A stretch of 64,000 nucleotides of DNA. Source: Bombilactobacillus bombi (GTDB lineage Bacteria; Bacillota; Bacilli; Lactobacillales; Lactobacillaceae). The notes below the pieces were generated by a model that was not told the DNA's origin, did not search any database, and saw nothing but the letters and a program-made list of their open reading frames with translations. The DNA lies in the NCBI RefSeq assembly GCF_013607485.1, contig NZ_SCHP01000001.1:1-64000 (forward strand). The letters run 5' to 3'. Position numbers and translations under genes: made by a program. Positions 18,401-25,389 of this stretch are shown in pieces; positions within the stretch are counted from its first letter, which is position 1; each line of letters begins with the position of its first letter.

Positions 18401-19695
18401 ATTACTTCTAATTGCGGATATGTGTTAACACTATTACTTTCTGCTTGCTTATTAAATAATAATTGGGCAGCTTTACTATCAATATAGATAGCTCCGCAAG
18501 GTTGTGATGTGCTGGGGGCATCAGTAGTAATCATTGGAATTTCAGCATCTTTTGCATCACAGACAATTTTTAATTTAGCTGACCCATTTAATTTTAATGT
18601 TGGTTCCCCATCACTATTACGATTCATCAAAATCCCATAAGACATTCCTCCCACATTACCTTGATTAATAGCTTCGGGGCTAGCACCATGTGGGTGTAAT
18701 TCAACTTGTGCACCATTTTCCAGGGTAGCATCGCCAGTCAATTGCAGTCCATTCCCATTATAGGTATAACCATAATAATTACAGCCTTCAGTAAAAGTAA
18801 TATTATGAGCTTCAATGTTTTGCTGACGACCATTTCCAAAACAAGTATATTCATTATGGTCCGGACCTATATAAGAGTTCAAAGAATAAGCTGTTACCTT
18901 ATTTTTGATTTTAATATCCACATTACCTCGGCTCCATAACAATTGTGAACCGTAATAAGTAACATTATCAAAATTTTCTTTAGTCTCACCATTTATGGCA
19001 TCAATAATTCCATAATAACTAGTACCGTAAATAACCATATTTTGAATTGTTGCCGTTAAAGGCCGTGCATCCCTGACATTCGAAGTAGTGAGACTCACAT
19101 TCCCCAGGTTTAAAAAATGATTAGTACCTGTAATAGGGTCTTGACCATCCAAGATTAATTTATCACTTACACGATTAAGATCCATTCGATAACGATTCAT
19201 ACCACTATAACTGCCAAAGGCACCAGTAAAGCCATAGGCACCATCAAATCTCAATAATTTACCATCCAAATAGATATCATCAGTTTGCGGATTACGCGGA
19301 TTAAAACTAGTATTAGGAATATCAATATCGGCACATAAAACAATTTTAGTAATTGTAGTTGGCGCTCTCCTAATACCCATGTTATGTACTACATTGCCAT
19401 TATTGTCACCATAAACAGCATGCAAGAATTGTTTGGAATTCTTAACATAAGCAGTAGCCTGTCCATCAGGATTAGTCTCAAGTGCATAATCACCAGTGTT
19501 AGGAAACGCCGGTACTAGTGAGCGCGACTGAAAATTACTAAAGGAATTATTATAACTACTTAACACATGAAAAGGATTTTGGACTATTTGATTGGTTACA
19601 CTATCTGTATGTGCTTGCACAGCAGTTACCATAAATAATGTACACGTCATCATTAGTGTTATAAACAATGATAATTTACCAGCCGTTTTCAACAT
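15487..19695 (-). CDS. Giant WxL-type protein, pectate-lyase-like adhesin
   Basis: 1402 residues from the chosen ATG at 19695, which begins MLKTAGKLSLFITLMMTCTLF and has GGAGG eleven bases upstream. A longer in-frame start at 19800 lacks a ribosome site and would precede the signal peptide by 35 residues. After cleavage near VQA-HTD comes a long beta-rich region (about 60-600) resembling the pectate-lyase-like adhesive domain of lactobacillar surface proteins. A mid region has repeated strand-rich modules. The C-terminal WxL-like domain has YLVLSVPDQIDFG, where the neighbour has YLTLTKVPDNLDYG, and ends KAKITWELTTTLQP. It has no LPXTG or membrane anchor. The likely role is a cell-surface adhesin held by the WxL domain. 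It and its downstream neighbour are transcribed in the same direction but separated by a terminator. Confidence 0.78.
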   Translation of the reverse strand: MLKTAGKLSLFITLMMTCTLFMVTAVQAHTDSVTNQIVQNPFHVLSSYNNSFSNFQSRSLVPAFPNTGDYALETNPDGQATAYVKNSKQFLHAVYGDNNGNVVHNMGIRRAPTTITKIVLCADIDIPNTSFNPRNPQTDDIYLDGKLLRFDGAYGFTGAFGSYSGMNRYRMDLNRVSDKLILDGQDPITGTNHFLNLGNVSLTTSNVRDARPLTATIQNMVIYGTSYYGIIDAINGETKENFDNVTYYGSQLLWSRGNVDIKIKNKVTAYSLNSYIGPDHNEYTCFGNGRQQNIEAHNITFTEGCNYYGYTYNGNGLQLTGDATLENGAQVELHPHGASPEAINQGNVGGMSYGILMNRNSDGEPTLKLNGSAKLKIVCDAKDAEIPMITTDAPSTSQPCGAIYIDSKAAQLLFNKQAESNSVNTYPQLEVISDGQIIGSKPLVYFKSGNAQLHQGAFSIQANNLGKYDTHGSNTTGGGLMSVGSDMRIDVRTGGRFSIVVGDGHDDNSPLNLLYSSGKIHVNIVNPADVTLDLRKDPCQASALVYADGGGRAYKVPRDVNIPKKGNDNYTIPSGTNVVVSPELLYKLVYALTNSATSANTISRAYGSDSNSDIQVYNARMRAEGNNAGSLSGKQLNGFNIQGPKGPENDIKIGMDKDGPVRIQRVELPFTKNLIDPILFADNKKIIQSTKEDGLDKLKDAMFAMLGKQFRYINMSDLPGPSMSLNKDSKIYPYNNLNSIASNSNSSDYLVNARLGGDEWMDYQQDKKSTEFDQQPPLIRVQIKRVKAGVTKPISEADYDYYDLGTEVNLKEAQQKANANITPPQLAELTNPVTPNILDDNTGYLSLEVPDPNNSLGTVPNPNLGRPLQKYKNENSTDIAVDFEKQHPKYLKSSEVKWDDTGWDANLSGPNASNELRHKLQYNLSYLIRQYNRDHPSAPLQLVGNDQIITSAVTNFQSAPLQTTYVRNLFMSIDKNQSNEFLTGEDVKIPIYYYDGDNNFPSSVKPMLTLAGQSDVDANGSSGKLITSNIKNIKLRERTKDYFNIGNSSTTGKHKVQFTSQDNANPVNPAYDDSQINNKIDGDTFTWEYTVLPYPKYKGEQKVNGQKHELSNEAPIPRGVEPVETIFNTNTATPGLDCISIGQEDVDSNSTSINASNIMKDATIAVLDKDGRQLGIHDFKFNAKYLPKDFGLTDLKFPERAQFKINYNVKFSGNNIVQAKTLADVLHVHPADSNHDNLVLSQSNQNFYKIDGYLVLSVPDQIDFGIFAVSGMPRKILPLNNSITDNRYGNLSVHNHTTSDQKVTVTGIMENYVSSINTSPLNYFYYLTDDPLSHNTAIASGDKFTVLKEKTISHGSNNNTLKISDNWDKNHGPLLKIPANTHFPAKQHKAKITWELTTTLQP

Positions 19696-20029
19696 GAGAT
19701 ATATTTCCTCCATATAATTAATAAGTAACGCTTTCATGTAAAAAGATAGCCTATATTTAAAAACTGGGACAATAATTGCCTCAGTTTTATTATTGTGCAA
19801 ATAAACAAATATAATGGGAACTATCCCAATTTAGAAATCTGACTATCTGCTATTTAACGTGATCCACCTATTAATTACGTTAACAAAGATATATTTTTTT
19901 TGCAATTTATTTGCCGGATCGCCTCTAGCTCCTGCCTAGCAGTAATAAAATTATCTTTTAAAGAACTGCTTCTGAATGACAATTACTTAATCTTATTTAC
20001 AAAACCAGTGCAGCAATTATCCAACTTAG
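19696..20029. other. Gene-free stretch
   Basis: No credible gene. It contains the hairpin TGGGA-ACTA-TCCCA (19815-19828) and an inverted repeat TTAACGT ... ACGTTAA (19854-19883) with 16 bp between arms. The latter could be an operator for the giant WxL gene, although it lies about 160 bp upstream of its start. Confidence 0.5.
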
Positions 20030-20124
20030 CTTTTATTAACCTTAGAAGGACCTGCACTACACAAAAGGCTCCTTAAAGGAGGCCAATAAAAGCCTACTAG
20101 CCGTGGCTACTATAATATTTTTTA
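20030..20124 (-). repeat. Structured repeat element, copy B
   Basis: Minus strand 20102-20030 aligns without gaps to 26-98 of the window (57 of 73 identical by hand), and weaker similarity continues to 20124. The first hairpin is conserved through a compensatory pair change (CTCCTT/AAGGAG here, CCCCTT/AAGGGG in copy A) and is again followed by TTTTGTGT. An extra hairpin TAGCC-AC-GGCTA lies at its 5' side. The third hairpin of copy A is missing. It is either a decayed mobile-element end or a small structured RNA. Confidence 0.6.
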
Positions 20125-20177
20125 AGTTTAATATTTTGAAATGGAGCAAGATAATCTCTTTTATTTATATTACCCGT

Positions 20178-20212
20178 GGTTCTAGTTAATAAAAAAGCCT
20201 GACTAGGCTACA
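20178..20212 (+). repeat. Partial third copy of the repeat element
   Basis: TTCTAG, then TTAATAAAAAAGCC, followed by the hairpin AGCCT-GACT-AGGCT. This matches the 3' part of copy A, where TTCTAGGGCTAATAAAAAGCC leads into a hairpin. Only this third of the element is recognisable. Confidence 0.4.
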
Positions 20213-20246
20213 CTTTAGTCAACTACTACTAAAGAAGTAAATCCTA

Positions 20247-20382
20247 TGTCAGACCAATTAATTTTAACCAACAACGCGCTTTATTACAACTCCCAATGTA
20301 CTTAAAAAATATAACTATTAAATATGGCGCAGATTCTATAATTATTTGTAAAAGTAATTTATATGGAGATTATAAAATGTAA
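20247..20382 (+). pseudogene. Possible remnant of a transposase start
   Basis: A short open frame MSDQLILTNNALYYNSQCT begins 35 bp after the hairpin of the third repeat copy. It can be continued in another frame by LQLPMYLKNITIKYGADSII. The pattern of a terminal hairpin, a leader and then a truncated frame suggests the end of a lost insertion sequence. I cannot assign a family, and it may be chance. Confidence 0.2.
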
Positions 20383-20477
20383 ACTTCTCCCTTATGAATA
20401 TTATTATGTTAGATTATATAAACGCAATATATTTATAGAGATACGGAAAAACAGATTATATTGGAATTTCACAACAC

Positions 20478-20512
20478 AAAATCCGCAAAGGCAGTACATC
20501 CCCTACGGATTT
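20478..20512. terminator. Stem-loop after the DUF871 gene
   Basis: AAATCCG / CGGATTT arms with a 21-base loop, 23 bp beyond the stop of the minus-strand DUF871 gene. T runs flank both sides. Confidence 0.6.
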
Positions 20513-20534
20513 CTTTTTGTTACTTATAAATAAT

Positions 20535-21629
20535 TTATTTTTCAACCAATTTAAAACTGCTCCACGGTTTAATATAATCTAACAATGCCAAATCACTAGC
20601 AGCAAGATGACCAATCACATTCCGCCGACCATCATTAGGGAAAGCACATAAGGCAATTTGGAGTTCACCCTTGTAGCGCGCATACTTATCATTAACAACA
20701 ATTACATCACCGCGCTGAAAGTCGCCTTCATTATCATGTGCGGGAATGATTTCATCTTTATACTTAATCCGCGACATTGTCGAACGTAATAAGTATGCCG
20801 AAGCATCACCGCGATATAATTGTAATTCATTCAGAGCAATATTCTTTTCAGTGCCATTAATATTATCATTTAATTCTATTTGTAAGAACGGTTCTGGAGC
20901 CTTAAAGGCCACTGCAATCTCCTGCAGTTCTGCTTCTGATGCATAAGCATTACCAATAATTACATCATCTACCATGTTAGTTAATACCAAATGGTTAACT
21001 TGGGAAGTTACGGGACGGTGGCGGTCACTTTCCAGTGTCGGCAAACCTTCACTTACAGGCCAAGGCCCTGTAGTGGCAGCATGAGAAGAAACAAACGCCG
21101 CACTATGAATATTAAATTTACGATATAATTGCGAATACTCTATAAATAATTCTTCACTTAATCCGGTGTAAGCTTGCGGATAAAAGTTATGACAGCCTAA
21201 TAGATTATCTGGATTAGGTGCATAATCCATAATTTGCTGCAAATAATGCGTTCCGCGACTCATATTCAGCTCAATTTTTAAGCCATAAGGATTGCGGGTC
21301 ATCTGGGCTTCTTCTAAACCGCTGAATCCTTCATCCAAGCGCAACCCCCAGACATTTAATTCATGGAAAAATGCCAAATCATCATATTTAATATTTAATG
21401 ATGAAAATAAACTTGGATTAATATCAACGATTACTTTCATTCCTAAAGAATTAGCATAATTAACTACCTGCTTAAATTTAGCTAAAATATCTTCGCCATC
21501 ATCACCAACTAATTGTAATAAAGATGTGAAAACTCGCTGATAGCCATACTTATGGGCTAAATCTAAATATTCTTTATCCTTGGCAAAACTAGATTGTTCG
21601 GGATAAACAGAAACTCCTAACATCCGCAT
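20535..21629 (-). CDS. mupG: MupG-like DUF871 6-phospho-muramidase
   Basis: 364 residues. An N-terminal TIM barrel (MLGVSVYPEQSSFAKDKEYLDLAHKYGYQRVFTSL; LRLDEGFSG; NLLGCHNFYPQAYTGLSEE; HRPVTSQVNHLVL) is followed by a C-terminal cyclophilin-like domain (RSTMSRIKYKDEIIPAHDNEGDFQRGDVIVVND). This is the DUF871 family; Staphylococcus aureus MupG of this family splits MurNAc 6-phosphate-GlcNAc during cell-wall recycling. The MurP transporter and MurQ etherase that usually accompany it are not in the window. The start is supported by GAGGTGAC. It is probably monocistronic. Confidence 0.85.
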   Translation of the reverse strand: MRMLGVSVYPEQSSFAKDKEYLDLAHKYGYQRVFTSLLQLVGDDGEDILAKFKQVVNYANSLGMKVIVDINPSLFSSLNIKYDDLAFFHELNVWGLRLDEGFSGLEEAQMTRNPYGLKIELNMSRGTHYLQQIMDYAPNPDNLLGCHNFYPQAYTGLSEELFIEYSQLYRKFNIHSAAFVSSHAATTGPWPVSEGLPTLESDRHRPVTSQVNHLVLTNMVDDVIIGNAYASEAELQEIAVAFKAPEPFLQIELNDNINGTEKNIALNELQLYRGDASAYLLRSTMSRIKYKDEIIPAHDNEGDFQRGDVIVVNDKYARYKGELQIALCAFPNDGRRNVIGHLAASDLALLDYIKPWSSFKLVEK

Positions 21630-21865
21630 TAATTGTCACCTCAAAGTTTATTTGTTTACCTTTTCATTATATAGTAAATTAAGATAATAGTCTGCTAATT
21701 ACACTAGCAAATTTAGACGTAACAAATTCACCCCTGCACAAAATTAAGCAGGTCTTAAATCAACACTTTGTTTAACAGTTAGGATGCTATCAGAAAACAA
21801 CCACTAGTCAAAACCAATCAGTTCCATATTAAATTTTAATAGTTCTGCAATTATTAGCCATCCAG

Positions 21866-21906
21866 AAAAAAGCCAGCTTTGGTAGTGATCAAAGCTGGCT
21901 TTTTTC
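21866..21906. terminator. Terminator of lipoate ligase 1
   Basis: AGCCAGCTTT / AAAGCTGGCT with a ten-base loop and A/T runs on both sides, 15 bp after the lplA1 stop. The gap back to 21630 shows no gene. Confidence 0.85.
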
Positions 21907-21920
21907 TTATTTTTCACAAA

Positions 21921-22934
21921 TTAGGGCTGAACCAAATCTAAAACAGCTGCTGGATCAATTCCATTAAAGTACTGGGTTAAATTGTTTTCTGCGAAAACTT
22001 GTTTCAAACTATCATAGTCATAGTTAATTCCGATTAACTTCTGTTCTAATTCACCGACATCACTCGCACCAAAGAAATCACCATAAAAGCGAGCTGCACT
22101 AATCTTACCATGCTGCACTTGAAAACGCGCATCAATTGTTCCCATGTCAAAATGTTTACGCTTTTTCACTGTGAATTCCGGTGAATGCCCATAAACCCAA
22201 TCCCAATTATAGTAATATTGCTCTTTTATTTTATTAATTTGTACTTGATCTTCCGTAGTAATTTGGTACTCATGATCTTTAATTTCATCTAAATTATCAG
22301 CATCAAATAAACTCATCAATAACACATCTCGAAATTGTTCAGTGGTTAAGTCTTGATATTCTTCTGCCAAATATGGCCGGATATTAGTTACTCGACTCCG
22401 AATTGACTTAATGCCCTTAGATTCAATCTTATCTTTATTAACATGTAAAGCCCTCGTTAATACATCTAAGTCAACATCATAGGACAAAGTACCGTGGGAG
22501 AATGTTTTACCGTTTTTAGTATACATAGCATTACCGGAAAATTTCTTACCATCAATCAAAATATCATTACGACCGGATACCTCAGCCCCGACAGCTCCCA
22601 ATTTATGTAGAGCTTCGACCATCGGGCTAACAATCTTTTTAAAGTCGCCAAATTGCTCATCAGCAGCATTGACCACAAAACTAAAACATAAATTTCCTAA
22701 ATCTTGATAGACAGCACCCCCACCGGAAAGTCTTCTTGTAACTACAATGTTGTGTTCGCGCACATATTCATTATTTAGTTCTTCAATGGTATTTTGATTG
22801 CGCCCTACGATAATGCACGGACTTTCAATATAAAACAACACTAAAGGCTCATCAAAATTCTTATTATTCATTAAATACTGTTCAGTCGCCAAATTATCAC
22901 GAATATCATTAGACTTCATTACCACGTAATACAC
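21921..22934 (-). CDS. lplA: Lipoate-protein ligase, copy 1
   Basis: 337 residues. It adenylates free lipoate and transfers it to lipoyl domains of 2-oxoacid dehydrogenases or GcvH. Motifs are RRLSGGGAVYQDLGNLCFSF at 67-86 and GRNDILIDGKKFSGNAM at 121-137, with Lys130/131 in the adenylate site. A C-terminal lipoate-ligase accessory domain is present (FTVKKRKHFDMGTIDARFQVQHG). The GTG start has AAGGAGG eight bases upstream. It is the last gene after thiT-thiT on the same strand but has its own TATAAT box and a 23-bp palindromic operator. A paralogue of the same length is at 44915-45928. Confidence 0.92.
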   Translation of the reverse strand: MYYVVMKSNDIRDNLATEQYLMNNKNFDEPLVLFYIESPCIIVGRNQNTIEELNNEYVREHNIVVTRRLSGGGAVYQDLGNLCFSFVVNAADEQFGDFKKIVSPMVEALHKLGAVGAEVSGRNDILIDGKKFSGNAMYTKNGKTFSHGTLSYDVDLDVLTRALHVNKDKIESKGIKSIRSRVTNIRPYLAEEYQDLTTEQFRDVLLMSLFDADNLDEIKDHEYQITTEDQVQINKIKEQYYYNWDWVYGHSPEFTVKKRKHFDMGTIDARFQVQHGKISAARFYGDFFGASDVGELEQKLIGINYDYDSLKQVFAENNLTQYFNGIDPAAVLDLVQP

Positions 22935-22951
22935 TAGTCAATTCCTCCTTA

Positions 22952-22974
22952 ATTATTGAAACGGTTTCAATAAT
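22952..22974. promoter_or_regulatory. 23-bp palindromic operator before lplA1
   Basis: A perfect inverted repeat with arms ATTATTGAAAC and GTTTCAATAAT around a central G. On the minus strand it begins inside or just after the TATAAT at 22974-22981, so a bound protein would block initiation. The odd symmetry centre (GAAAC-G-GTTTC) differs from a cre site. A LacI- or GntR-type repressor is more likely. Confidence 0.65.
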
Positions 22975-23040
22975 ATTATACCTTATTTGAAATAATTATT
23001 AAAAATCACGTCTTGTGAAATAGTTTTCAAATATCTAGTG

Positions 23041-23610
23041 CTAATTAACTATCACTAAACGCTTTAAAAATCTTTTTAACAAAAGCAAAACAAAAGCCAC
23101 CATGATAATATTCGCTATGGCGCTCCCACCATTAATAATTAAAGAATAAAGCCACGGATTCATCGACCTAGGAGCATAAGCGGCCCAAACAATACCACCG
23201 GCAATAAAATGTAATAAATATTTACTGCAAATGGCTACCAAACTACTCAACAACATGATTGAGTACACCGAGCGGTGCTGCTGAAAGTCAGTTTGAATCA
23301 CGGATGACCACAAGCCAGCTAAGCCTAAAACACCAAAAGCAATGGGATATTCTAGTAGTCCTTGCCAAGGATTGACGACTGAGCCATTACTCAAAGCGAA
23401 TAATAGCATTTCTAAAATACCCCAGACCATCCCAGCAACTGCACCAGCACGCAAACCCCGCCGCCAAGCATAAATAACTACGGGTATAGTACCATATTGC
23501 AGTTCAATAGATGAAACCCCAAAACTATTGGGTATATAAGTTAAAGCAGTTGCTAAAGCAACAATGATTGCCCCTTCAACTGTCACAGTAGTTTGATTTT
23601 GTGTTTTCAA
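23041..23610 (-). CDS. thiT: ThiT thiamine ECF S-component, copy 2
   Basis: 189 residues from a TTG start at 23610, which has AGGAG eight bases upstream; the GTG nine bases earlier overlaps that site. It is the membrane S-component that captures thiamine for the shared ECF transporter. It has six hydrophobic segments with YGTIPVVIYAWRRGLRAG, VWGILEMLL, WQGLLEYPIAFGVLGLAGLW and KYLLHFIAGGIVWAAYAP, all typical of ThiT. It follows copy 1 by 18 bp and shares its TPP riboswitch. The two copies are similar along their whole length. Confidence 0.88.
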   Translation of the reverse strand: MKTQNQTTVTVEGAIIVALATALTYIPNSFGVSSIELQYGTIPVVIYAWRRGLRAGAVAGMVWGILEMLLFALSNGSVVNPWQGLLEYPIAFGVLGLAGLWSSVIQTDFQQHRSVYSIMLLSSLVAICSKYLLHFIAGGIVWAAYAPRSMNPWLYSLIINGGSAIANIIMVAFVLLLLKRFLKRLVIVN

Positions 23611-23628
23611 AATTATCACTCCTATTAT

Positions 23629-24192
23629 TTATTTACCCACTAATAATTGCTTAAGCACACCTTGCAATAAAAAGACAACTACTGCTACCATTACAACATT
23701 GACTACCGCACTGCCACCATTAGTTAGTAAGGAATAAACCCAGGGATTCATCGATTTAGGAGCATAGATCCCCCAGACAATGCCACCTGCAATAAAATGA
23801 CAGAAATACTTGCTAAAAACTGCTATTAAACTGCTCAACAACATGAAGCTAAATTGTCGTGTTTTATTATCTATACTCATTTGAATTTGGTGAGACCACA
23901 AGCCAGCAATACCTAAAACACCAAAGGCAATCGGATACTCTAGCAGTCCTTGCCAAATATTAACAATCTCACCCTTACTTAGGCCACGTAAAACCAAATC
24001 TAACAAACCCCAGACTACTCCAGCACTTACCCCAGCTCTAAACCCGCGCCGCCAAGCATAAATAATTAAAGGAATAATTCCATATTGAAATTGAAAAGAT
24101 AATCCAATAGTATGGGGTAGATAAGTTAAGGCCATTGCTAAAGCCGCAATTATTGCCCCCTCAATAGTTACCGTTAATTTAGTTTTAGACAT
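23629..24192 (-). CDS. thiT: ThiT thiamine ECF S-component, copy 1
   Basis: 187 residues, six membrane segments. TVEGAIIAALAMALTYLPH is segment 1. FQYGIIPLIIYAWRRGFRAGVSAG is the L1 region seen in ThiT. WQGLLEYPIAFGVLGIAGLWSH and KYFCHFIAGGIVWGIYAPKSMNPW carry the thiamine-binding residues of segments 4-6. It needs the EcfAA'T energising module, which is absent from this window. Ribosome site AAGGAGAG. It is directly controlled by the TPP riboswitch and terminator upstream. Confidence 0.9.
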   Translation of the reverse strand: MSKTKLTVTIEGAIIAALAMALTYLPHTIGLSFQFQYGIIPLIIYAWRRGFRAGVSAGVVWGLLDLVLRGLSKGEIVNIWQGLLEYPIAFGVLGIAGLWSHQIQMSIDNKTRQFSFMLLSSLIAVFSKYFCHFIAGGIVWGIYAPKSMNPWVYSLLTNGGSAVVNVVMVAVVVFLLQGVLKQLLVGK

Positions 24193-24225
24193 AAAAAAAC
24201 ACTCTCCTTGCTTGAATTACCTCGC

Positions 24226-24247
24226 AAAAAAGAGTGCCACTGCACCC
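24226..24247 (-). terminator. Riboswitch expression-platform terminator
   Basis: On the minus strand GGGTGC-AGTG-GGCACTC-like arms are followed by TTTTTT, immediately after the TPP aptamer. Thiamine pyrophosphate binding should favour this hairpin and stop transcription before thiT. Confidence 0.8.
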
Positions 24248-24249
24248 AT

Positions 24250-24332
24250 CACAAATCCCTACGCTTGTACTAACAAACAGGTTCCAAGGGTCTGAACTTA
24301 ATCACTCTCAGCTTAATAGCTCCCCTTTTGCG
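24250..24332 (-). promoter_or_regulatory. TPP riboswitch
   Basis: Classic THI-element features occur in order on the minus strand: P1 arm CGCAAA, then AAGGGGAGC, GCTGAGAGTG, AGACCC, GGAACCTG, TTAGTACAAGCGTAGGGA, and the closing P1 arm TTTGTG. The aptamer is followed directly by an intrinsic terminator, so it is a transcription-off switch for the two thiT genes. Confidence 0.93.
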
Positions 24333-24532
24333 ATGATTATTCAATTATTTATTATTAACATACACTGAATTCATTCAAAGAGCAAGCGGTTTACTTAAAC
24401 CAAGTTTTTAAATTAGCGTTATACTATGTTTAGTTGCCGTAATTTGGTACCTTGTTTCCAGAAAAACATAACTATGAAATTTTTGGTATAATTAAATTAG
24501 CAACAAGAAATTTTAGAGTTTGAGGAGAAAAT

Positions 24533-25264
24533 GTGGACTTTCTAATTAATCTTTACCGACCATTCTTTGATCTGCACAATTGGCAAACGGTGATTACTTC
24601 GCCTAATGATTGGTTGTTAATCCTTTCATTAGTAATTATGGAATGCTTATTGTCAGTAGACAATTCCATTGTATTAGCAGCTCAAGCCCATACGCTTACC
24701 CAGCGTAAGCACCAAGAAGAAGCTTTATTTTATGGTATTTGGGGTGCTTTTGTCTTTCGTTTTCTAGTGATTGGAATTGGCACTTATTTAATTGAACTCT
24801 GGTGGATAAAAATCTTAGGGTCACTTTACCTAATCTATATGGCACTCCATTTTTTCTATGAAAAGTTGACCCACAAGAAAAAACATTTCAAAATGTTCAA
24901 AATTAAAGGCCTATCTCCAGTTTGGCAAGTGGTAATTTCTATTGAGTTTACTGATATTATGTTTTCTCTAGACTCCGTACTAACGTTAATTGCTATTTCG
25001 AATAATCCGGTCATCATTTTAATTGGCAGCATTGTTGGTATTATCGCCATGCGAGGTGTGGCAGAAGCTATCATGGGGTTAATGAATAAAATACCCGAAT
25101 TGGAACCGATGGCTTATGCGCTCATCTTTTTTATAGCAATTAAACTCTTCTTAACAATTCCCGCTATTGATGTAGAAATACCAAACACCATTTTTACATT
25201 AGTATTAGTTATTGCTTTTATTATTACTTTCGCCATTCATTTTTGGCGGCGGCGCAAACAATAA
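24533..25264 (+). CDS. TerC-family membrane protein
   Basis: 243 residues, about seven membrane segments. LSLVIMECLLSVDNSIVLAAQA at 30-51 and VISIEFTDIMFSLDSVLTL near 135-153 carry the paired acidic residues of the TerC family. Family members export metal ions such as manganese or aid metallation of secreted enzymes; which applies here cannot be told from sequence. The start is GTG at 24533 with GAGGAG upstream; an overlapping out-of-frame ATG two bases earlier is followed by a quick stop. Monocistronic. Confidence 0.85.
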   Translation: MDFLINLYRPFFDLHNWQTVITSPNDWLLILSLVIMECLLSVDNSIVLAAQAHTLTQRKHQEEALFYGIWGAFVFRFLVIGIGTYLIELWWIKILGSLYLIYMALHFFYEKLTHKKKHFKMFKIKGLSPVWQVVISIEFTDIMFSLDSVLTLIAISNNPVIILIGSIVGIIAMRGVAEAIMGLMNKIPELEPMAYALIFFIAIKLFLTIPAIDVEIPNTIFTLVLVIAFIITFAIHFWRRRKQ

Positions 25265-25333
25265 TTTAATATTGATCAAACTCTAAATTGCTTGTCGAAT
25301 TCAGTCAAGTGATTTATTTTGTGTAATTTTCAA

Positions 25334-25347
25334 AGAAAGCGTTTTCT
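25334..25347. promoter_or_regulatory. cre-like site upstream of opuC
   Basis: AGAAAGCGTTTTCT matches the CcpA consensus TGWAANCGNTNWCA at all but the two terminal bases, and it lies 43 bp before the opuCA start. This implies carbon control of osmolyte uptake. Confidence 0.6.
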
Positions 25348-25389
25348 TTTCGAGGATAACTTTCTTAATAAAGAAAGGAAGTTGATTTA

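Noticed and set aside
16090-18939. Plus-strand open frames of 77-153 codons inside the giant WxL gene
   Set aside because: They are antisense shadows of a single 1402-codon frame with a signal peptide and recognisable domains.
12088-19695. LPXTG or YSIRK surface-anchoring signals in the large surface proteins
   Set aside because: Neither protein has an LPXTG motif, a C-terminal hydrophobic tail or a YSIRK signal; both end in a WxL-like domain.
22952-22974. The palindrome before lplA1 as a cre site
   Set aside because: Its symmetry centre is a single base, whereas cre is centred on CG with even spacing, so it does not fit the CcpA consensus.
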